In this document: piece after piece, positions 1 to 17,734 of the stretch
Layout: each line of letters begins with the position of its first letter
Numbering within the stretch: position 1 is the first letter of the stretch
Origin: Streptomyces profundus
GTDB lineage: Bacteria > Actinomycetota > Actinomycetes > Streptomycetales > Streptomycetaceae
Length of the DNA: 64,000 nucleotides
Assembly: GCF_020740535.1 (NCBI RefSeq)
Contig: NZ_CP082362.1
Span: 7,127,501 to 7,191,500, forward strand
Reading direction: 5' to 3'
Notes under the pieces: model-generated
The model's database searches: none
Told to the model about the DNA's origin: nothing
Seen by the model: only the letters and a program-made list of their open reading frames with translations
Translations under genes and position numbers: made by a program

Positions 1-9395
<9,395 letters not shown>

Positions 9396-9438
9396 TCACG
9401 CGCCGGCCGGACCATCACCCACCCGAGGAGAGCCACCC

Positions 9439-10677
9439 ATGACGACCGAAGCGACCAGCACGCCGCAGTCGGCCGACGAAGCGTTGGTCACGTTGCTCAC
9501 GCCGCCCTACCCGGACGATCCCTTTCCCCTCTACGAGACGCTGCGCGCCGCGAACCCCGTGCACCAGAGCGCCGCGCTCGGCGCCTGGGCGCTGTCCGGG
9601 TACGACGAGGTCACCGAGTTCCTGCGTCGCCCCGACACCCACAGCGGCGCCCGCGCCGCCGCCCTCAGGCGCCAGGACTGGGCCGACCACCCCTCGCTGC
9701 GGCTCTATCTCAACTCGATGGTCACCCTCAACCAGCCCGACCACGCCCGGGTGCGCGGACTGGCCAGCGGCGTCTTCACCCCCGCGAAGATCAAGAAGAT
9801 GCGCCCCGCGGTGGAGCGGCTCACCCGTGGCCTCGTCGACGAGCTGGTCGAACGGTCGGCCGACGGCGAGGCCGTCGACCTCGTCGACCTTCTGGCCATG
9901 CCGTTCCCCGTGGCGGTCATCAGCGAACTGCTCGGCCTCGCCTACGAGGACGGCAAGCGCCTCTGGGAGCTGGCCGACGACTGGTCCCGGGTCTTCGCCG
10001 GGATCTACCCCGAGGACGATCTGGTGCGCGCCGACACCGCGGCGGAGGAGTTGGGCGGCTACTTCCGCGAGAAGGTCCGCGTCCGCCGGGCCGATCCCAA
10101 GGAGGACCTGCTCTCCTCGCTGGTCCAGGCCGCCGACGGCGGGCGGCTCGACGAGGACGAGCTGATCGCGCTGATCCTCTTCCTCTTCACCGCGGGCTTC
10201 GCCGCCACCACCAACCTCATCGCCAGCGGCGTGGTCGCCCTCGTCGAACACCCGGACGAGCTGAGCCGCTGGCGCGAGGACAAGAGCATCACCGACCCGG
10301 CCGTCGAGGAACTGCTGCGGCACACCACCCACACCACCGCGTCCAGCCGGCTCACCACCAAGCCGGTGCGGCTGGGCGACGCCGAAATCCCCGAGGGCTC
10401 CCTGGTGTTGGCGCTGCTCGCCGCCGCCAACCGGGACCCCGCCAAGTTCCCGGATCCGCACCGCCTGGACCTGACCCGTGACGACGGTGCCCATCTGAGC
10501 CTCAGCGCGGGCGCGCACTACTGCTTCGGCGGCAGCCTCGCCCGGATGGAGGGCGCCGAGCTCTTCCCGCAGCTGATCGACACGTTCCCCAAGATCGAGC
10601 TGGCCGGCACGCCCGAGCGGCGCGCCATCCTGGGCCTCACCGGCTACGCCACCCTGCCGGTGCGGCTCAGCCGCTGA
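9439..10677 (+). CDS. Cytochrome P450, probable macrolactam tailoring hydroxylase
   Basis: Predicted soluble bacterial P450 of 412 residues that would oxidise the polyketide. The start at 9439 is chosen because GAGGAG lies just upstream; an in-frame ATG at 9373 falls inside the PKS end. The K-helix ExxR is seen (EELLR, near residue 290). The heme-ligand region is SAGAHYCFG with Cys near 362, where the usual FGxG reads LSAG. The I-helix reads TAGFAATTNLI near residues 250-260: both the usual Glu/Asp and the following Thr are Ala, with a Thr one place later. The gene lies 43 bases after the PKS stop and is probably co-transcribed. Related macrolactam clusters use a P450 for late ring hydroxylation; the site here cannot be told from sequence. 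Confidence 0.93.
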   Translation: MTTEATSTPQSADEALVTLLTPPYPDDPFPLYETLRAANPVHQSAALGAWALSGYDEVTEFLRRPDTHSGARAAALRRQDWADHPSLRLYLNSMVTLNQPDHARVRGLASGVFTPAKIKKMRPAVERLTRGLVDELVERSADGEAVDLVDLLAMPFPVAVISELLGLAYEDGKRLWELADDWSRVFAGIYPEDDLVRADTAAEELGGYFREKVRVRRADPKEDLLSSLVQAADGGRLDEDELIALILFLFTAGFAATTNLIASGVVALVEHPDELSRWREDKSITDPAVEELLRHTTHTTASSRLTTKPVRLGDAEIPEGSLVLALLAAANRDPAKFPDPHRLDLTRDDGAHLSLSAGAHYCFGGSLARMEGAELFPQLIDTFPKIELAGTPERRAILGLTGYATLPVRLSR

Positions 10678-10690
10678 CCGGGGAACGCAC

Positions 10691-10724
10691 GGAGTCCCTG
10701 CGCGACCGGTCGCGCAGGGACTCC
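10691..10724. terminator. Bidirectional terminator between convergent P450 and MFS genes
   Basis: A perfect 34-bp palindrome: GGAGTCCCTGCGCGACC followed directly by its reverse complement. It sits 14 bases after the P450 stop and 26 bases beyond the MFS stop. It can form a 17-bp GC-rich stem from either strand. It lacks a clear U-tract, which is common in actinomycete terminators. Confidence 0.8.
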
Positions 10725-10749
10725 TTCCCGTGGGGAGGGGTGGCTGCCC

Positions 10750-12327
10750 TCACTCGGGACTTGCGGCGGGGACCCGCTCGGTCTCCCCACCGGTGGCTTC
10801 CTCATCCGGCGGCGTGCCGGCGGGAGTCCGGACATGGCGCATCAACACCACGGCGGCCACGGCGCCCAGCAGCATCACGGCGCCGCCACCCGCCGCCGCG
10901 ATGTTCATGCCGTTGGTGAACGCCTCGCCCGCCGCCTCCCGCAGGGAGGCGCCGGCCTCGGGCGGCAGATGCCGCGCCACCTCGGTGGCGCCGCCGAGCG
11001 ACCCCTCGGCCGCGTCGACGGCCTCCGCCGGCAGTGACTCCGTCGCGTCCCGCACCTCGCGGGTGTAGACGGCGGCGCCGATGCTGCCGAGGATCGCCAC
11101 GCCGAACGCCCCGCCGAGCTGGTTGCTGGTCTCCGGCAGCGCGGAGACGGCGCCCACCCGATCCGGTGGGGCGGTGGAGACGATCAGATCCGCCGTCAGC
11201 GGGATCGCCATGCCCACGCCGGCCGACAGCACCGTCGCGCCGATCACCACCGTGGCCAGGCCCGAATCGGCGCGCAGCTGCGTCATGATGGCGAAGCCGA
11301 CGGAGGCGATGACCATGCCGACGCCGATGATGTTGCCCGGGCGCACCGTCTTGGCCAGCACCGCGGCCACCGAGGTCGACACCGCGACCGCCACCGGCGC
11401 CGGCAGCGTCCACAGCGCCGCCTCCAGCGGGCTCAGCCCGTAGACCAGCTGGATCCACTGGGTGGAGAACAGCAGGAAGCCGACCATCGCGAAGAGCGCC
11501 ACCAGGTTGACGCCGATGGAGGCGCTGAACCCCCGGCTGCGGAACAGGCCCAGATCGATCAGCGGGTTGGGGGCGGTGCGCTGCCGGACGAAGAACAGCA
11601 CCCCGATGACCAGCCCGGCCGCCGTGATGGAGGCGTAGGACCAGGCGAAGCCGTCCTCGGCGAGCTCCTTGATGCCGTAGATGACGGGCAGCACGGCGCC
11701 CAGCGAGAGAACGGCGCCCAGGAAGTCGAAGCGGCCCGGCGAGGGGGAGCGGGACTCGGGCAGCAGCATCGGCCCCAGCACCAGGAGCAGCGCCATGATC
11801 GGGATGTTGATCAGGAAGACCGAGCCCCACCAGAACTTCTCCAGCAGCAGCCCGGACACGATCGGCCCGAGCGCCGCACCGCCGGAGAGGCCGGCCGTCC
11901 ACACGGCGATGGCGGTGCGGCGCTGGTGCGGGTCATGGAACATGTTGCGGATCAGCGAGAGGGTGGAGGGCGCCAACACCGCGCCCGCCAGGCCGAGTAC
12001 GGCCCTGGCCACGATCAGCAGCTCGGCGCTGCTGGCATAGGCGGCGGCCAACGAGGCGGCGCCGAACGCGACCCCGCCCATCATCAGCAGCTTCCGGCGG
12101 CCGATGTGGTCACCGATGGTGCCCATGGTGATGAGCAGACCAGCGAGCATGAACGCGTAGATGTCGACGATCCACAACTGCTGGGTGGCGCTGGGCTCCA
12201 GGGACGCGCTGAGGAACGGCACCGCGAAGTACAGCACCGTCATGTCCATCGACAGGAGGAGGACGGGGAGGACGAGGACGGCGAGGCCGATCCACTCCTT
12301 GCGGGTCGCGCGCTGGGGACTGCTCAT
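10750..12327 (-). CDS. MFS drug exporter, DHA2/EmrB-QacA type
   Basis: Integral membrane proton-driven efflux protein of 525 residues, with hydrophobic segments matching the 14-helix DHA2 family. Visible features are the N-terminal MDMTVLYFAVPFLS segment, the loop GDHIGRRKLL between helices 2 and 3, and LGLAGAVLAPSTLSLI near helix 4. It is divergent from the TetR gene at 12441, so it is probably the self-resistance or export pump of the cluster under TetR control. ATG at 12327 was chosen; an in-frame GTG at 12336 is possible, and neither has a good ribosome-binding site. The tail (PDEEATGGETERVPAASPE) is hydrophilic and cytoplasmic. The substrate is inferred from context only. Confidence 0.92.
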   Translation of the reverse strand: MSSPQRATRKEWIGLAVLVLPVLLLSMDMTVLYFAVPFLSASLEPSATQQLWIVDIYAFMLAGLLITMGTIGDHIGRRKLLMMGGVAFGAASLAAAYASSAELLIVARAVLGLAGAVLAPSTLSLIRNMFHDPHQRRTAIAVWTAGLSGGAALGPIVSGLLLEKFWWGSVFLINIPIMALLLVLGPMLLPESRSPSPGRFDFLGAVLSLGAVLPVIYGIKELAEDGFAWSYASITAAGLVIGVLFFVRQRTAPNPLIDLGLFRSRGFSASIGVNLVALFAMVGFLLFSTQWIQLVYGLSPLEAALWTLPAPVAVAVSTSVAAVLAKTVRPGNIIGVGMVIASVGFAIMTQLRADSGLATVVIGATVLSAGVGMAIPLTADLIVSTAPPDRVGAVSALPETSNQLGGAFGVAILGSIGAAVYTREVRDATESLPAEAVDAAEGSLGGATEVARHLPPEAGASLREAAGEAFTNGMNIAAAGGGAVMLLGAVAAVVLMRHVRTPAGTPPDEEATGGETERVPAASPE

Positions 12328-12341
12328 GGCCGCCACTCTAG

Positions 12342-12384
12342 ATCTGTATAAGTAATCTGTCTATGTCAGATTCTGTCTAAGACA
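12342..12384. promoter_or_regulatory. Repeated TCTGT motifs and TGTCT-A-AGACA palindrome in MFS/TetR divergent promoter
   Basis: The 113-base gap between MFS and TetR is clearly less GC-rich than its surroundings. Three related copies occur: ATCTGTATA (12342), ATCTGTCTA (12355) and TTCTGTCTA (12371). The last runs into a perfect palindrome TGTCTAAGACA (12374-12384). These lie closer to the MFS start and could hold its promoter or a regulator site. No convincing -35/-10 pair could be assigned by eye. Confidence 0.45.
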
Positions 12385-12386
12385 AA

Positions 12387-12410
12387 CGTCTAGTACGTGT
12401 GTACAAGACG
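12387..12410. promoter_or_regulatory. Probable TetR operator, 24-bp inverted repeat
   Basis: Arms CGTCTAGTAC and GTACAAGACG flank GTGT; nine of ten arm positions pair. The site lies 31 bases before the TetR start and about 60 bases before the MFS start, where a repressor could shut both genes. Size and symmetry suit a TetR-family dimer. Binding is inferred from position and symmetry. Confidence 0.6.
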
Positions 12411-12440
12411 AATCTCAGTGCGGTGGCTACACTCCCGCTC

Positions 12441-13037
12441 ATGGGACACCGAGAGGACCTGCTGGTCGGAGCCAGGCGCTGCCTGTCAGAGAAGGGATAC
12501 GCCCGCACCACCGCGCGGGACATCGTCGAGGCGTCAGGGGCGAACCTCGCCTCGATCGGCTACCACTACGGCACCAAGGAGGCGCTCCTCAACGCCGCGA
12601 TGATGGAGGCGCTGGAGGAGTGGGCCCAGGAGCTGAAGCGGGCCCTCGACGACGCGGCCGACCTGCCGGGCGATCCGATCGGCCGGTTCGAGCAGACCTG
12701 GACCAGGGTCATCGAGCTCTTCGAACGTCACCGCCCGGTGTGGGCGGCGCAGTTCGACGCGCTCGCCCAGCTCGACCACGTTCCCGAGGTGCGCCGCTTC
12801 TATGTCGAGGCGCAGCGCCAGGCCCAGCAGGGCCTCGTGGAACTCCTGCTGAGCGGCCGGGAGTTGCCCCCAGAGACCGAGCGGGCCGTCGGCCAGTTCT
12901 ACCACGCGCTGCTCAGCGGGGTGATGACCCAGTGGATCATCGACCCCCAGCACGCCCCGACCGGCGCCTCGCTCGCCGAGGCGCTGCGGACGGTCGTGGA
13001 GGACGTGCGCCGCGCCGGCTCAGGGACGGCCGTCTGA
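12441..13037 (+). CDS. TetR-family transcriptional regulator
   Basis: DNA-binding regulator of 198 residues. The N-terminal helix-turn-helix is clear (TTARDIVEASGANLASIGYHYGTKEALL, residues about 21-48, given here in part as TTARDIVEASG and GYHYGTKEALL). The remaining helices resemble a TetR ligand-binding domain. ATG at 12441 was chosen because it starts directly before the first helix; an earlier in-frame GTG at 12399 would place the start inside the candidate operator. It is divergent from the MFS exporter and probably represses it and itself, with the macrolactam or an intermediate as inducer (inference). Its 3' end overlaps the convergent adenylating-enzyme gene by 18 bases. Confidence 0.93.
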   Translation: MGHREDLLVGARRCLSEKGYARTTARDIVEASGANLASIGYHYGTKEALLNAAMMEALEEWAQELKRALDDAADLPGDPIGRFEQTWTRVIELFERHRPVWAAQFDALAQLDHVPEVRRFYVEAQRQAQQGLVELLLSGRELPPETERAVGQFYHALLSGVMTQWIIDPQHAPTGASLAEALRTVVEDVRRAGSGTAV

Positions 13038-14534
13038 CGAGGCGGCGGCCTCCCTGGCCAGCCGCCCCCGGTCGACCTTGCGGTTGGCGTTCAACGGGAA
13101 CTCGGCGACACGCCGGTAGGTCTTGGGCACCATGGCCTCGGGCAGCTCGGCCGCCAGCGCGCGCCGCAGCGTCGCCGCCGGCACCCGTTCGCCGGTGTAG
13201 TAGAGCACGAGCTCCAGGCCCCCGTCGGCCGCCGGGCGGGTCACCGTGGCCGCGTTCCATACCCCGGGGCACCGCCGGGCCGCGTGGTCGACCTCCGCCA
13301 GCTCCACCCGGAAGCCCTGGATCTGCACCTGGGCGTCCAGCCGGCCCAGATAGGCCAACTCGCCGTCCGCCAGCCGCCGCACCCGGTCCCCGGTGCGGTA
13401 CCAGCGGCGCCCGTCCCGCTCCAGGAAGCGGCCCTCGTCATCCGCCGGATCCAGATAGCCCGGCGTCATCTGCGGCCCGGTGACGCACAGCTCGCCCTCG
13501 AAGGCCGACTCCTTCTCCCCGTCGAGCAGCACCTGCTCATGGTCCGGATGCAGCCGGCCGATCGGTACGACGCCGTTCACCGCCAGCGCGGGGGAGGTCT
13601 CGGGCGACCAGCGGTGCCCGGTGACGGTGATGGTCAACTCCGTCGGCCCGTAGAGATTCTCGACCTTGGAGCGCGGCGCGGCCAGCTGCCAGTCCGCCGC
13701 GTCCGCGCAGAGCAGCGCCTCACCGGCGAAGAAGCTCCAGCGCAGTGTGGGCATCGCCCCTGGCGTCAGCCCGCCCATCCGGCGGATGAACGAGATGCCA
13801 CTCGGCGTGGAGAACCACACCGTCATCCGCCGCTCGGCGAGGAAACCCGGCAGATCGCGGTGGGCGGCCGGCGGCACCGCGTGCACGGCGGCCCCCCTGC
13901 CCCAGGCGCAGAACAGCTCGAACATCGCGCAGTCGAAGTTGAGCCCCACGTTCTGGCAGAACACGTCCTCGGGATCGAAGTCGTAGCGGCCGTCCAGCAG
14001 CGTGAAGTAGCCGTGGTTGGCGCCATGGGTCATCGGCACCGCCTTGGGCCGGCCCGTCGAGCCGGAGGTGAACAGCACATAGGCGATGTCGGACGGCAGG
14101 ACGGCGAGCGGCGCGTCCAGCGGCGCGGCGGACCCGCCGTCCGCCAGCACCGGCAGCGCCAACCCGGTGCCGGCCAGCGCGGCCCGGCCGACCGGGTCGG
14201 CGACCACCGCTTCGACGCCGGCCACCGTCAGCATCCGGCGGGTGCGCTCGACGGGGAACCTCGGATTGAGCGGCACCACCGTGGCGCCCGCGTAGAGCGC
14301 GGCCAGGATGCCGACATAGGCGGTCGGGCTCTTGTCCGCCAACACGGCGACCACGCGCGGCCGTTCGGCGCCGACGGCCAGCAGCGCGCCGGCCAGGCCG
14401 AGCGCCCGCTCGTGCGCCGCCTCATAGGACAGGCTCTCGCCGTCCACCCGGACCGCGGTCCGGCTCGGCGCCAGCGCGAGACCGCGCAGGAACCGCTCGT
14501 GCAGACCGTGTCCGGAAACGGGTGTCTCGCTCAT
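13020..14534 (-). CDS. AMP-forming amino acid adenylation enzyme, DltA/VinM-like
   Basis: Stand-alone adenylation enzyme of 504 residues that would load an amino acid onto a carrier protein. Core motifs: LFTSGSTGRPKAVP (about 155-168), NLYGPTELT, WYRTGDRV, GRLDAQVQIQGFRVE, and ANRKVDRG with the catalytic Lys near 484. The substrate-binding region has FDCAMFE, with the Asp that usually contacts an amino group. The stretch TVWFSTPSGI...SFFAGEALL resembles D-alanine ligases (DltA). In vicenistatin-type pathways VinM adds alanine to the carrier-bound beta-amino acid as a protecting group; this gene is the better VinM candidate of the two here (inference). ATG at 14534 follows GGAGG at good spacing; the upstream ATG at 14765 lies inside the divergent ACP gene. 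Confidence 0.88.
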   Translation of the reverse strand: MSETPVSGHGLHERFLRGLALAPSRTAVRVDGESLSYEAAHERALGLAGALLAVGAERPRVVAVLADKSPTAYVGILAALYAGATVVPLNPRFPVERTRRMLTVAGVEAVVADPVGRAALAGTGLALPVLADGGSAAPLDAPLAVLPSDIAYVLFTSGSTGRPKAVPMTHGANHGYFTLLDGRYDFDPEDVFCQNVGLNFDCAMFELFCAWGRGAAVHAVPPAAHRDLPGFLAERRMTVWFSTPSGISFIRRMGGLTPGAMPTLRWSFFAGEALLCADAADWQLAAPRSKVENLYGPTELTITVTGHRWSPETSPALAVNGVVPIGRLHPDHEQVLLDGEKESAFEGELCVTGPQMTPGYLDPADDEGRFLERDGRRWYRTGDRVRRLADGELAYLGRLDAQVQIQGFRVELAEVDHAARRCPGVWNAATVTRPAADGGLELVLYYTGERVPAATLRRALAAELPEAMVPKTYRRVAEFPLNANRKVDRGRLAREAAASSDGRP

Positions 14535-14560
14535 GGTCCTTCCTCCGGGAAAGAAGAGAA

Positions 14561-14576
14561 GAGGGGTGGATAGGGG
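14561..14576 (+). promoter_or_regulatory. Direct repeat GAGGGG-N4-TAGGGG upstream of the carrier-protein gene
   Basis: Two AGGGGTG heptamers exactly 10 bp apart, 80 bases before the ACP start and 27 bases before the divergent adenylation gene. The same arrangement recurs at 15972-15987 and 48747-48762. It could be a binding site for a pathway activator. Confidence 0.45.
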
Positions 14577-14655
14577 TGCCGACCATACGGCGCACGCCCT
14601 AGATTGGCCGCGAAGTGGACTATTCGGGGAACGCCGGAACATCACGGGAGACCGC

Positions 14656-14892
14656 ATGTGGGACGAGCCGTTCGAAACAGTGCTTCGTAAGCATCTTTCC
14701 TTGCTGGAACCGGAGGACCCGATCACTCCCGACCTGAGCCTTCGGGATTTCGGTCTCGATTCCATGGGAATGGTCGCGCTGCTTTCCTCGCTGGAGGAGA
14801 ACTACGGAATTCGTTTTGTCGACGACGCCCTCCATATCGACAACTTCGCCACCCCGGCGACGCTCTGGAGAACCGTCTCCGCCGCCCGCTGA
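14656..14892 (+). CDS. Discrete acyl carrier protein, VinL-like
   Basis: Carrier protein of 78 residues, starting MWDEPFETVLRK. The phosphopantetheine site is DFGLDSMGM, with the serine near residue 36. The rest fits a four-helix ACP. ATG at 14656 was chosen: it gives a normal-length ACP and follows GGGAGA, while an upstream in-frame ATG at 14533 adds unrelated sequence. In vicenistatin and cremimycin pathways the free ACP carries the activated beta-amino acid between the two adenylation enzymes and the VinK acyltransferase, and all three partners are adjacent here. Confidence 0.9.
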   Translation: MWDEPFETVLRKHLSLLEPEDPITPDLSLRDFGLDSMGMVALLSSLEENYGIRFVDDALHIDNFATPATLWRTVSAAR

Positions 14893-14908
14893 GGAGGCGG
14901 GGCACCCG

Positions 14909-15859
14909 CTAGGCGATCGCGCTGCGCCGGCGCGGTCGCATGGCCGTCTCCGGGCGCACCGCCACCACGTCGAACGCCTCCGTCATGCCCCGCACCCGGC
15001 CCCACAGGCCGTCCTCGCCGGTGACGTACACCCGCCCGACGCCCGCCTCCCGAAGCCGCGCCACCACCGCCGGCCACCGCACCGGGCGGGTCACCGCGTC
15101 GAGCAGCAGCGTCCGCACGCCGTCCGCCGTCGTCACCAGGGCGCCGTCGTGGTCCGAGACCAACGGGATCGCCGGATCGGTGAACGCCACATCCGCCACC
15201 ACCTCGGCCGCCATCTCCGCCCGCAGCGCGCCGAACAGGGGCGAGTGCATCGGCGGACGCATCACATAGAGCGGCAGCCCGCCCGCCGCCCGCAGCCGGC
15301 CCTGGAGCCACTCCACCGTGCCCTGACGCACCGACAGCATGTGGAAGTCCTCGTCCACCTGGCAGGCCACCTCGTTCCACTCGCCGCGCGCGGCCAGCTC
15401 GGCGCGGATCTCGGCGAGCCGCTCCGACGGCACCCGGGCGAACGACTGGGTGACGATGTCGCCGTGCTCACGCGCGAAGTAGGCGTCCACCCGCCGCCCC
15501 CAGGCGGCCGTCATCCGCACCGCGTCGGCGAACGGCAGGGCACCGGCGCTGACCGCCGCCGCCGTGCCGCCGAAGCTGGCCCCCGCGCAGGCGACCGGCG
15601 CCACCGCACGCTCGGCGACGGTCCACTCCGCCACCGCGAGACAGGCCACCAGGAACGCGACCCGCGTCGGCTCGGGGAACGCGCCCGCATCGCCGCGCTC
15701 CTCGGCCCGCCGGCAGCGATCGACCAGCTGATACCCCAGCGCCCCGTCCGCCTCGGCGACCAGACGCCGCGCCACCGGATGTGCCACCAGAAAACGCGCG
15801 GAGTCCGCGAAACGCGTCGGACCGATTCCGGGAAAGACAATCGCCGACTCTCCAGGCAT
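14909..15859 (-). CDS. Discrete acyltransferase, VinK-like
   Basis: FabD/AT-fold transferase of 316 residues. It shows the N-terminal IVFPGIGPTRF, the nucleophile motif GASFGG (serine near 94) and a histidine in RPPMHSPLF (near 204), which sits where extender-unit ATs have HAFHS. The motif differs from both malonyl and methylmalonyl ATs. This fits VinK, which moves a dipeptidyl unit from the free ACP to the PKS loading ACP. ATG at 15859 has GGGAG upstream; the longer ATG at 15931 adds a non-homologous leader. It converges on the ACP gene with a 16-base gap. Confidence 0.85.
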   Translation of the reverse strand: MPGESAIVFPGIGPTRFADSARFLVAHPVARRLVAEADGALGYQLVDRCRRAEERGDAGAFPEPTRVAFLVACLAVAEWTVAERAVAPVACAGASFGGTAAAVSAGALPFADAVRMTAAWGRRVDAYFAREHGDIVTQSFARVPSERLAEIRAELAARGEWNEVACQVDEDFHMLSVRQGTVEWLQGRLRAAGGLPLYVMRPPMHSPLFGALRAEMAAEVVADVAFTDPAIPLVSDHDGALVTTADGVRTLLLDAVTRPVRWPAVVARLREAGVGRVYVTGEDGLWGRVRGMTEAFDVVAVRPETAMRPRRRSAIA

Positions 15860-15971
15860 GGTTATGATCTCCCATTCGCCGAGTCCTTCGCGGGTGCCGC
15901 CGGCGGCGAAAAACCGCGTGGCCGGTCCCATTATTTCCAGCCAGTCTTGTGCCGCAAAGACACCGGCATAA

Positions 15972-15987
15972 CCCCTAACGCCCCCTA
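15972..15987 (-). promoter_or_regulatory. Direct repeat TAGGGG-N4-TAGGGG upstream of the acyltransferase gene
   Basis: Read on the minus strand, TAGGGG-GCGT-TAGGGG has two perfect copies 10 bp apart, 113 bases before the acyltransferase start. It is the best copy of a motif also found at 14561-14576 and 48747-48762, in the same orientation relative to the downstream gene each time. Confidence 0.5.
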
Positions 15988-16000
15988 ACCGCCGGCCGCT

Positions 16001-16020
16001 GCCACAAGGATTCTTGTGGC
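16001..16020. promoter_or_regulatory. Inverted repeat GCCACAAG-GATT-CTTGTGGC in divergent promoter
   Basis: Perfect 8-bp arms around a 4-bp centre, in the 190-base gap between the acyltransferase and the second adenylation enzyme. It lies 30 bases before the chosen start of the latter, so it could be an operator or an RNA hairpin in its leader. It covers an alternative TTG start at 16014. Confidence 0.45.
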
Positions 16021-16049
16021 CGGCAAAAGCGCCCTGTTACAAAAGTCCT

Positions 16050-17663
16050 ATGAGAACCGATGGAGGGCGTCCCGCCCGGGCACATGCCTCCGTGGACAAT
16101 CTGCGGACCTATCTGCTGGCCGCCGCCCGAAGGGCGCCCGAGCGGCCGGCGGTGATCCAGCCGGCCGAGGGCGGCGGCCTGGAGACCGTCACCTACGGCG
16201 AGCTGGAGCGACGCGCCGACCACTACGTCGCGGAGCTCGACGCGCTCGGCCTGGAGGTCGGCGACCGCGTCGTCCTGGAGTCCGACACCGACGCCGACGC
16301 GCTGGCCGCGCTGCTGGCCTGCGCCACCCTCGGGTTGCCCTTCATCCCCACCAGCCCGGAGACCCCGGACGAACGGCTGCGGGCCATCATCGACAGCGCC
16401 GAACCCGCGCTCCACCTCCAGGCAGCCCGGGGCCGGCGCGCCGGCATCCCCGAGTCCGTCGGCACCGCCCGCTTCGCCACCGGCGAACTCACCGTGGAAC
16501 GCCCGCCGAAGCCCCGGGTCCGCCGACGCACGACCGTGACCCCCGTCGACACGGCGTACATCGTCTTCACCTCGGGCACCACCGGACGGCCCAAGGGCGT
16601 CGTCATGAGCCACCGGGGCGTCATCGCCTTTCTGCGCGGCGCCCAGGCCGAGGAGCTCATCACCGAGGACGACCGGGTCGCCGGCACCTCGCCGCTCCAG
16701 TTCGACTTCGCGCTCTTCGACATCGGGTTCACCCTCAGCCACGGCGCCACCCTGATCCCCGTCCCACGCACCCAACTCGGCTGGCCGCGCCGCTTCCTGG
16801 CGTATCTGCGGGAGACCGGCGCCACCCAGGTCGACGGCGTCCCCTCGCTCTGGCGCCCCGTGCTGCGGCACGAGCCCGAACTCCTCGCCGAATGGGGCGA
16901 GTCGGGCCTGCCACGACGCATCGTCTTCTCGGGCGAGAACTTCCCGCTGGAGGAGCTGCGCGCGCTCCAGGCACTGTTGCCCAAGACCCGTTTCACCAAC
17001 GGCTACGGTGCGACCGAGTCGATGGCCGCCTCCATCACGGAGGTGCCCAACCCGCTGCCGGCGGACGTCACCCGCCTCTCCATCGGCCGGGCGGTCGCCG
17101 GCGCCGAGATGAGCCTCATCGGACCCGACGGGCGGCCCGTCGACGACCCTGGCGTCATCGGCGAGATCCATCTGCGCACCCCCTCCCTTTTCTCCGGCTA
17201 CTGGGGCGACCCCGCCGCCACCGCCGCCGTCCTCGTCCCCGACCCGCTCGACCCCCGATCGGGGCGGCTGGTCCTCAAGACCGGCGATCTGGCGTCCCGT
17301 GGCCCCGACGGCGATCTCCACTTCCGTGGCCGCGTCGACTCCCAGGTGCAACTCCGAGGCAACCGCGTTGAGTTGGGTGAGGTGGAGCGGCGGATCAGCG
17401 CCTTCCCCGATATCGCCGGCGCCGTGGCGATGCCGCTGCCGCACCCGGACGGTGACCCTCAGCTGCACGCCTTCGTCACCCTCGCGCCCGGCGGCACCAA
17501 GCCCAACACCCAGGAACTCATCGGGTTCTGCCGCACCGCGCTGCCCGCCTACATGATCCCGCAGGGCCTCCATGTGGTGGACGAGTTCCCGCTGACCGTC
17601 AACGGCAAGGTCGACCGCGCCGCGCTGGCCACCGGCGCCGGCCTCGACGCGCCCGCCGCCTGA
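16050..17663 (+). CDS. AMP-forming acyl/beta-amino acid adenylation enzyme, VinN/CmiS6-like
   Basis: Stand-alone adenylation enzyme of about 537 residues. Motifs: [17 protein letters not shown] (near 170-186), [37 protein letters not shown], and NGKVDR with the catalytic Lys near 520. The binding-pocket segment FDFALFD keeps an Asp that could hold an amino group. With its neighbours, the likely job is to activate the beta-amino acid starter and load it on the free ACP; the other adenylation enzyme would add the capping amino acid. This split of roles is inferred, not proven. The start is uncertain: ATG 16050 has no clear ribosome-binding site; TTG 16014 and GTG 16092 are alternatives. It ends 71 bases before the loading PKS and is probably in its operon. 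Confidence 0.87.
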   Translation: MRTDGGRPARAHASVDNLRTYLLAAARRAPERPAVIQPAEGGGLETVTYGELERRADHYVAELDALGLEVGDRVVLESDTDADALAALLACATLGLPFIPTSPETPDERLRAIIDSAEPALHLQAARGRRAGIPESVGTARFATGELTVERPPKPRVRRRTTVTPVDTAYIVFTSGTTGRPKGVVMSHRGVIAFLRGAQAEELITEDDRVAGTSPLQFDFALFDIGFTLSHGATLIPVPRTQLGWPRRFLAYLRETGATQVDGVPSLWRPVLRHEPELLAEWGESGLPRRIVFSGENFPLEELRALQALLPKTRFTNGYGATESMAASITEVPNPLPADVTRLSIGRAVAGAEMSLIGPDGRPVDDPGVIGEIHLRTPSLFSGYWGDPAATAAVLVPDPLDPRSGRLVLKTGDLASRGPDGDLHFRGRVDSQVQLRGNRVELGEVERRISAFPDIAGAVAMPLPHPDGDPQLHAFVTLAPGGTKPNTQELIGFCRTALPAYMIPQGLHVVDEFPLTVNGKVDRAALATGAGLDAPAA

Positions 17664-17734
17664 GCACCCCGAACGCCTGAGCGCCGACAACGCCCGAGTG
17701 CCCCCGCCTCCTTATCGCCTCCGGAGTACCGCAG

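Noticed and set aside
10691..10724. 34-bp perfect palindrome considered as a regulator site or phage attachment site
   Set aside because: Its place between two convergent stops and its strong stem are best explained as a bidirectional terminator.
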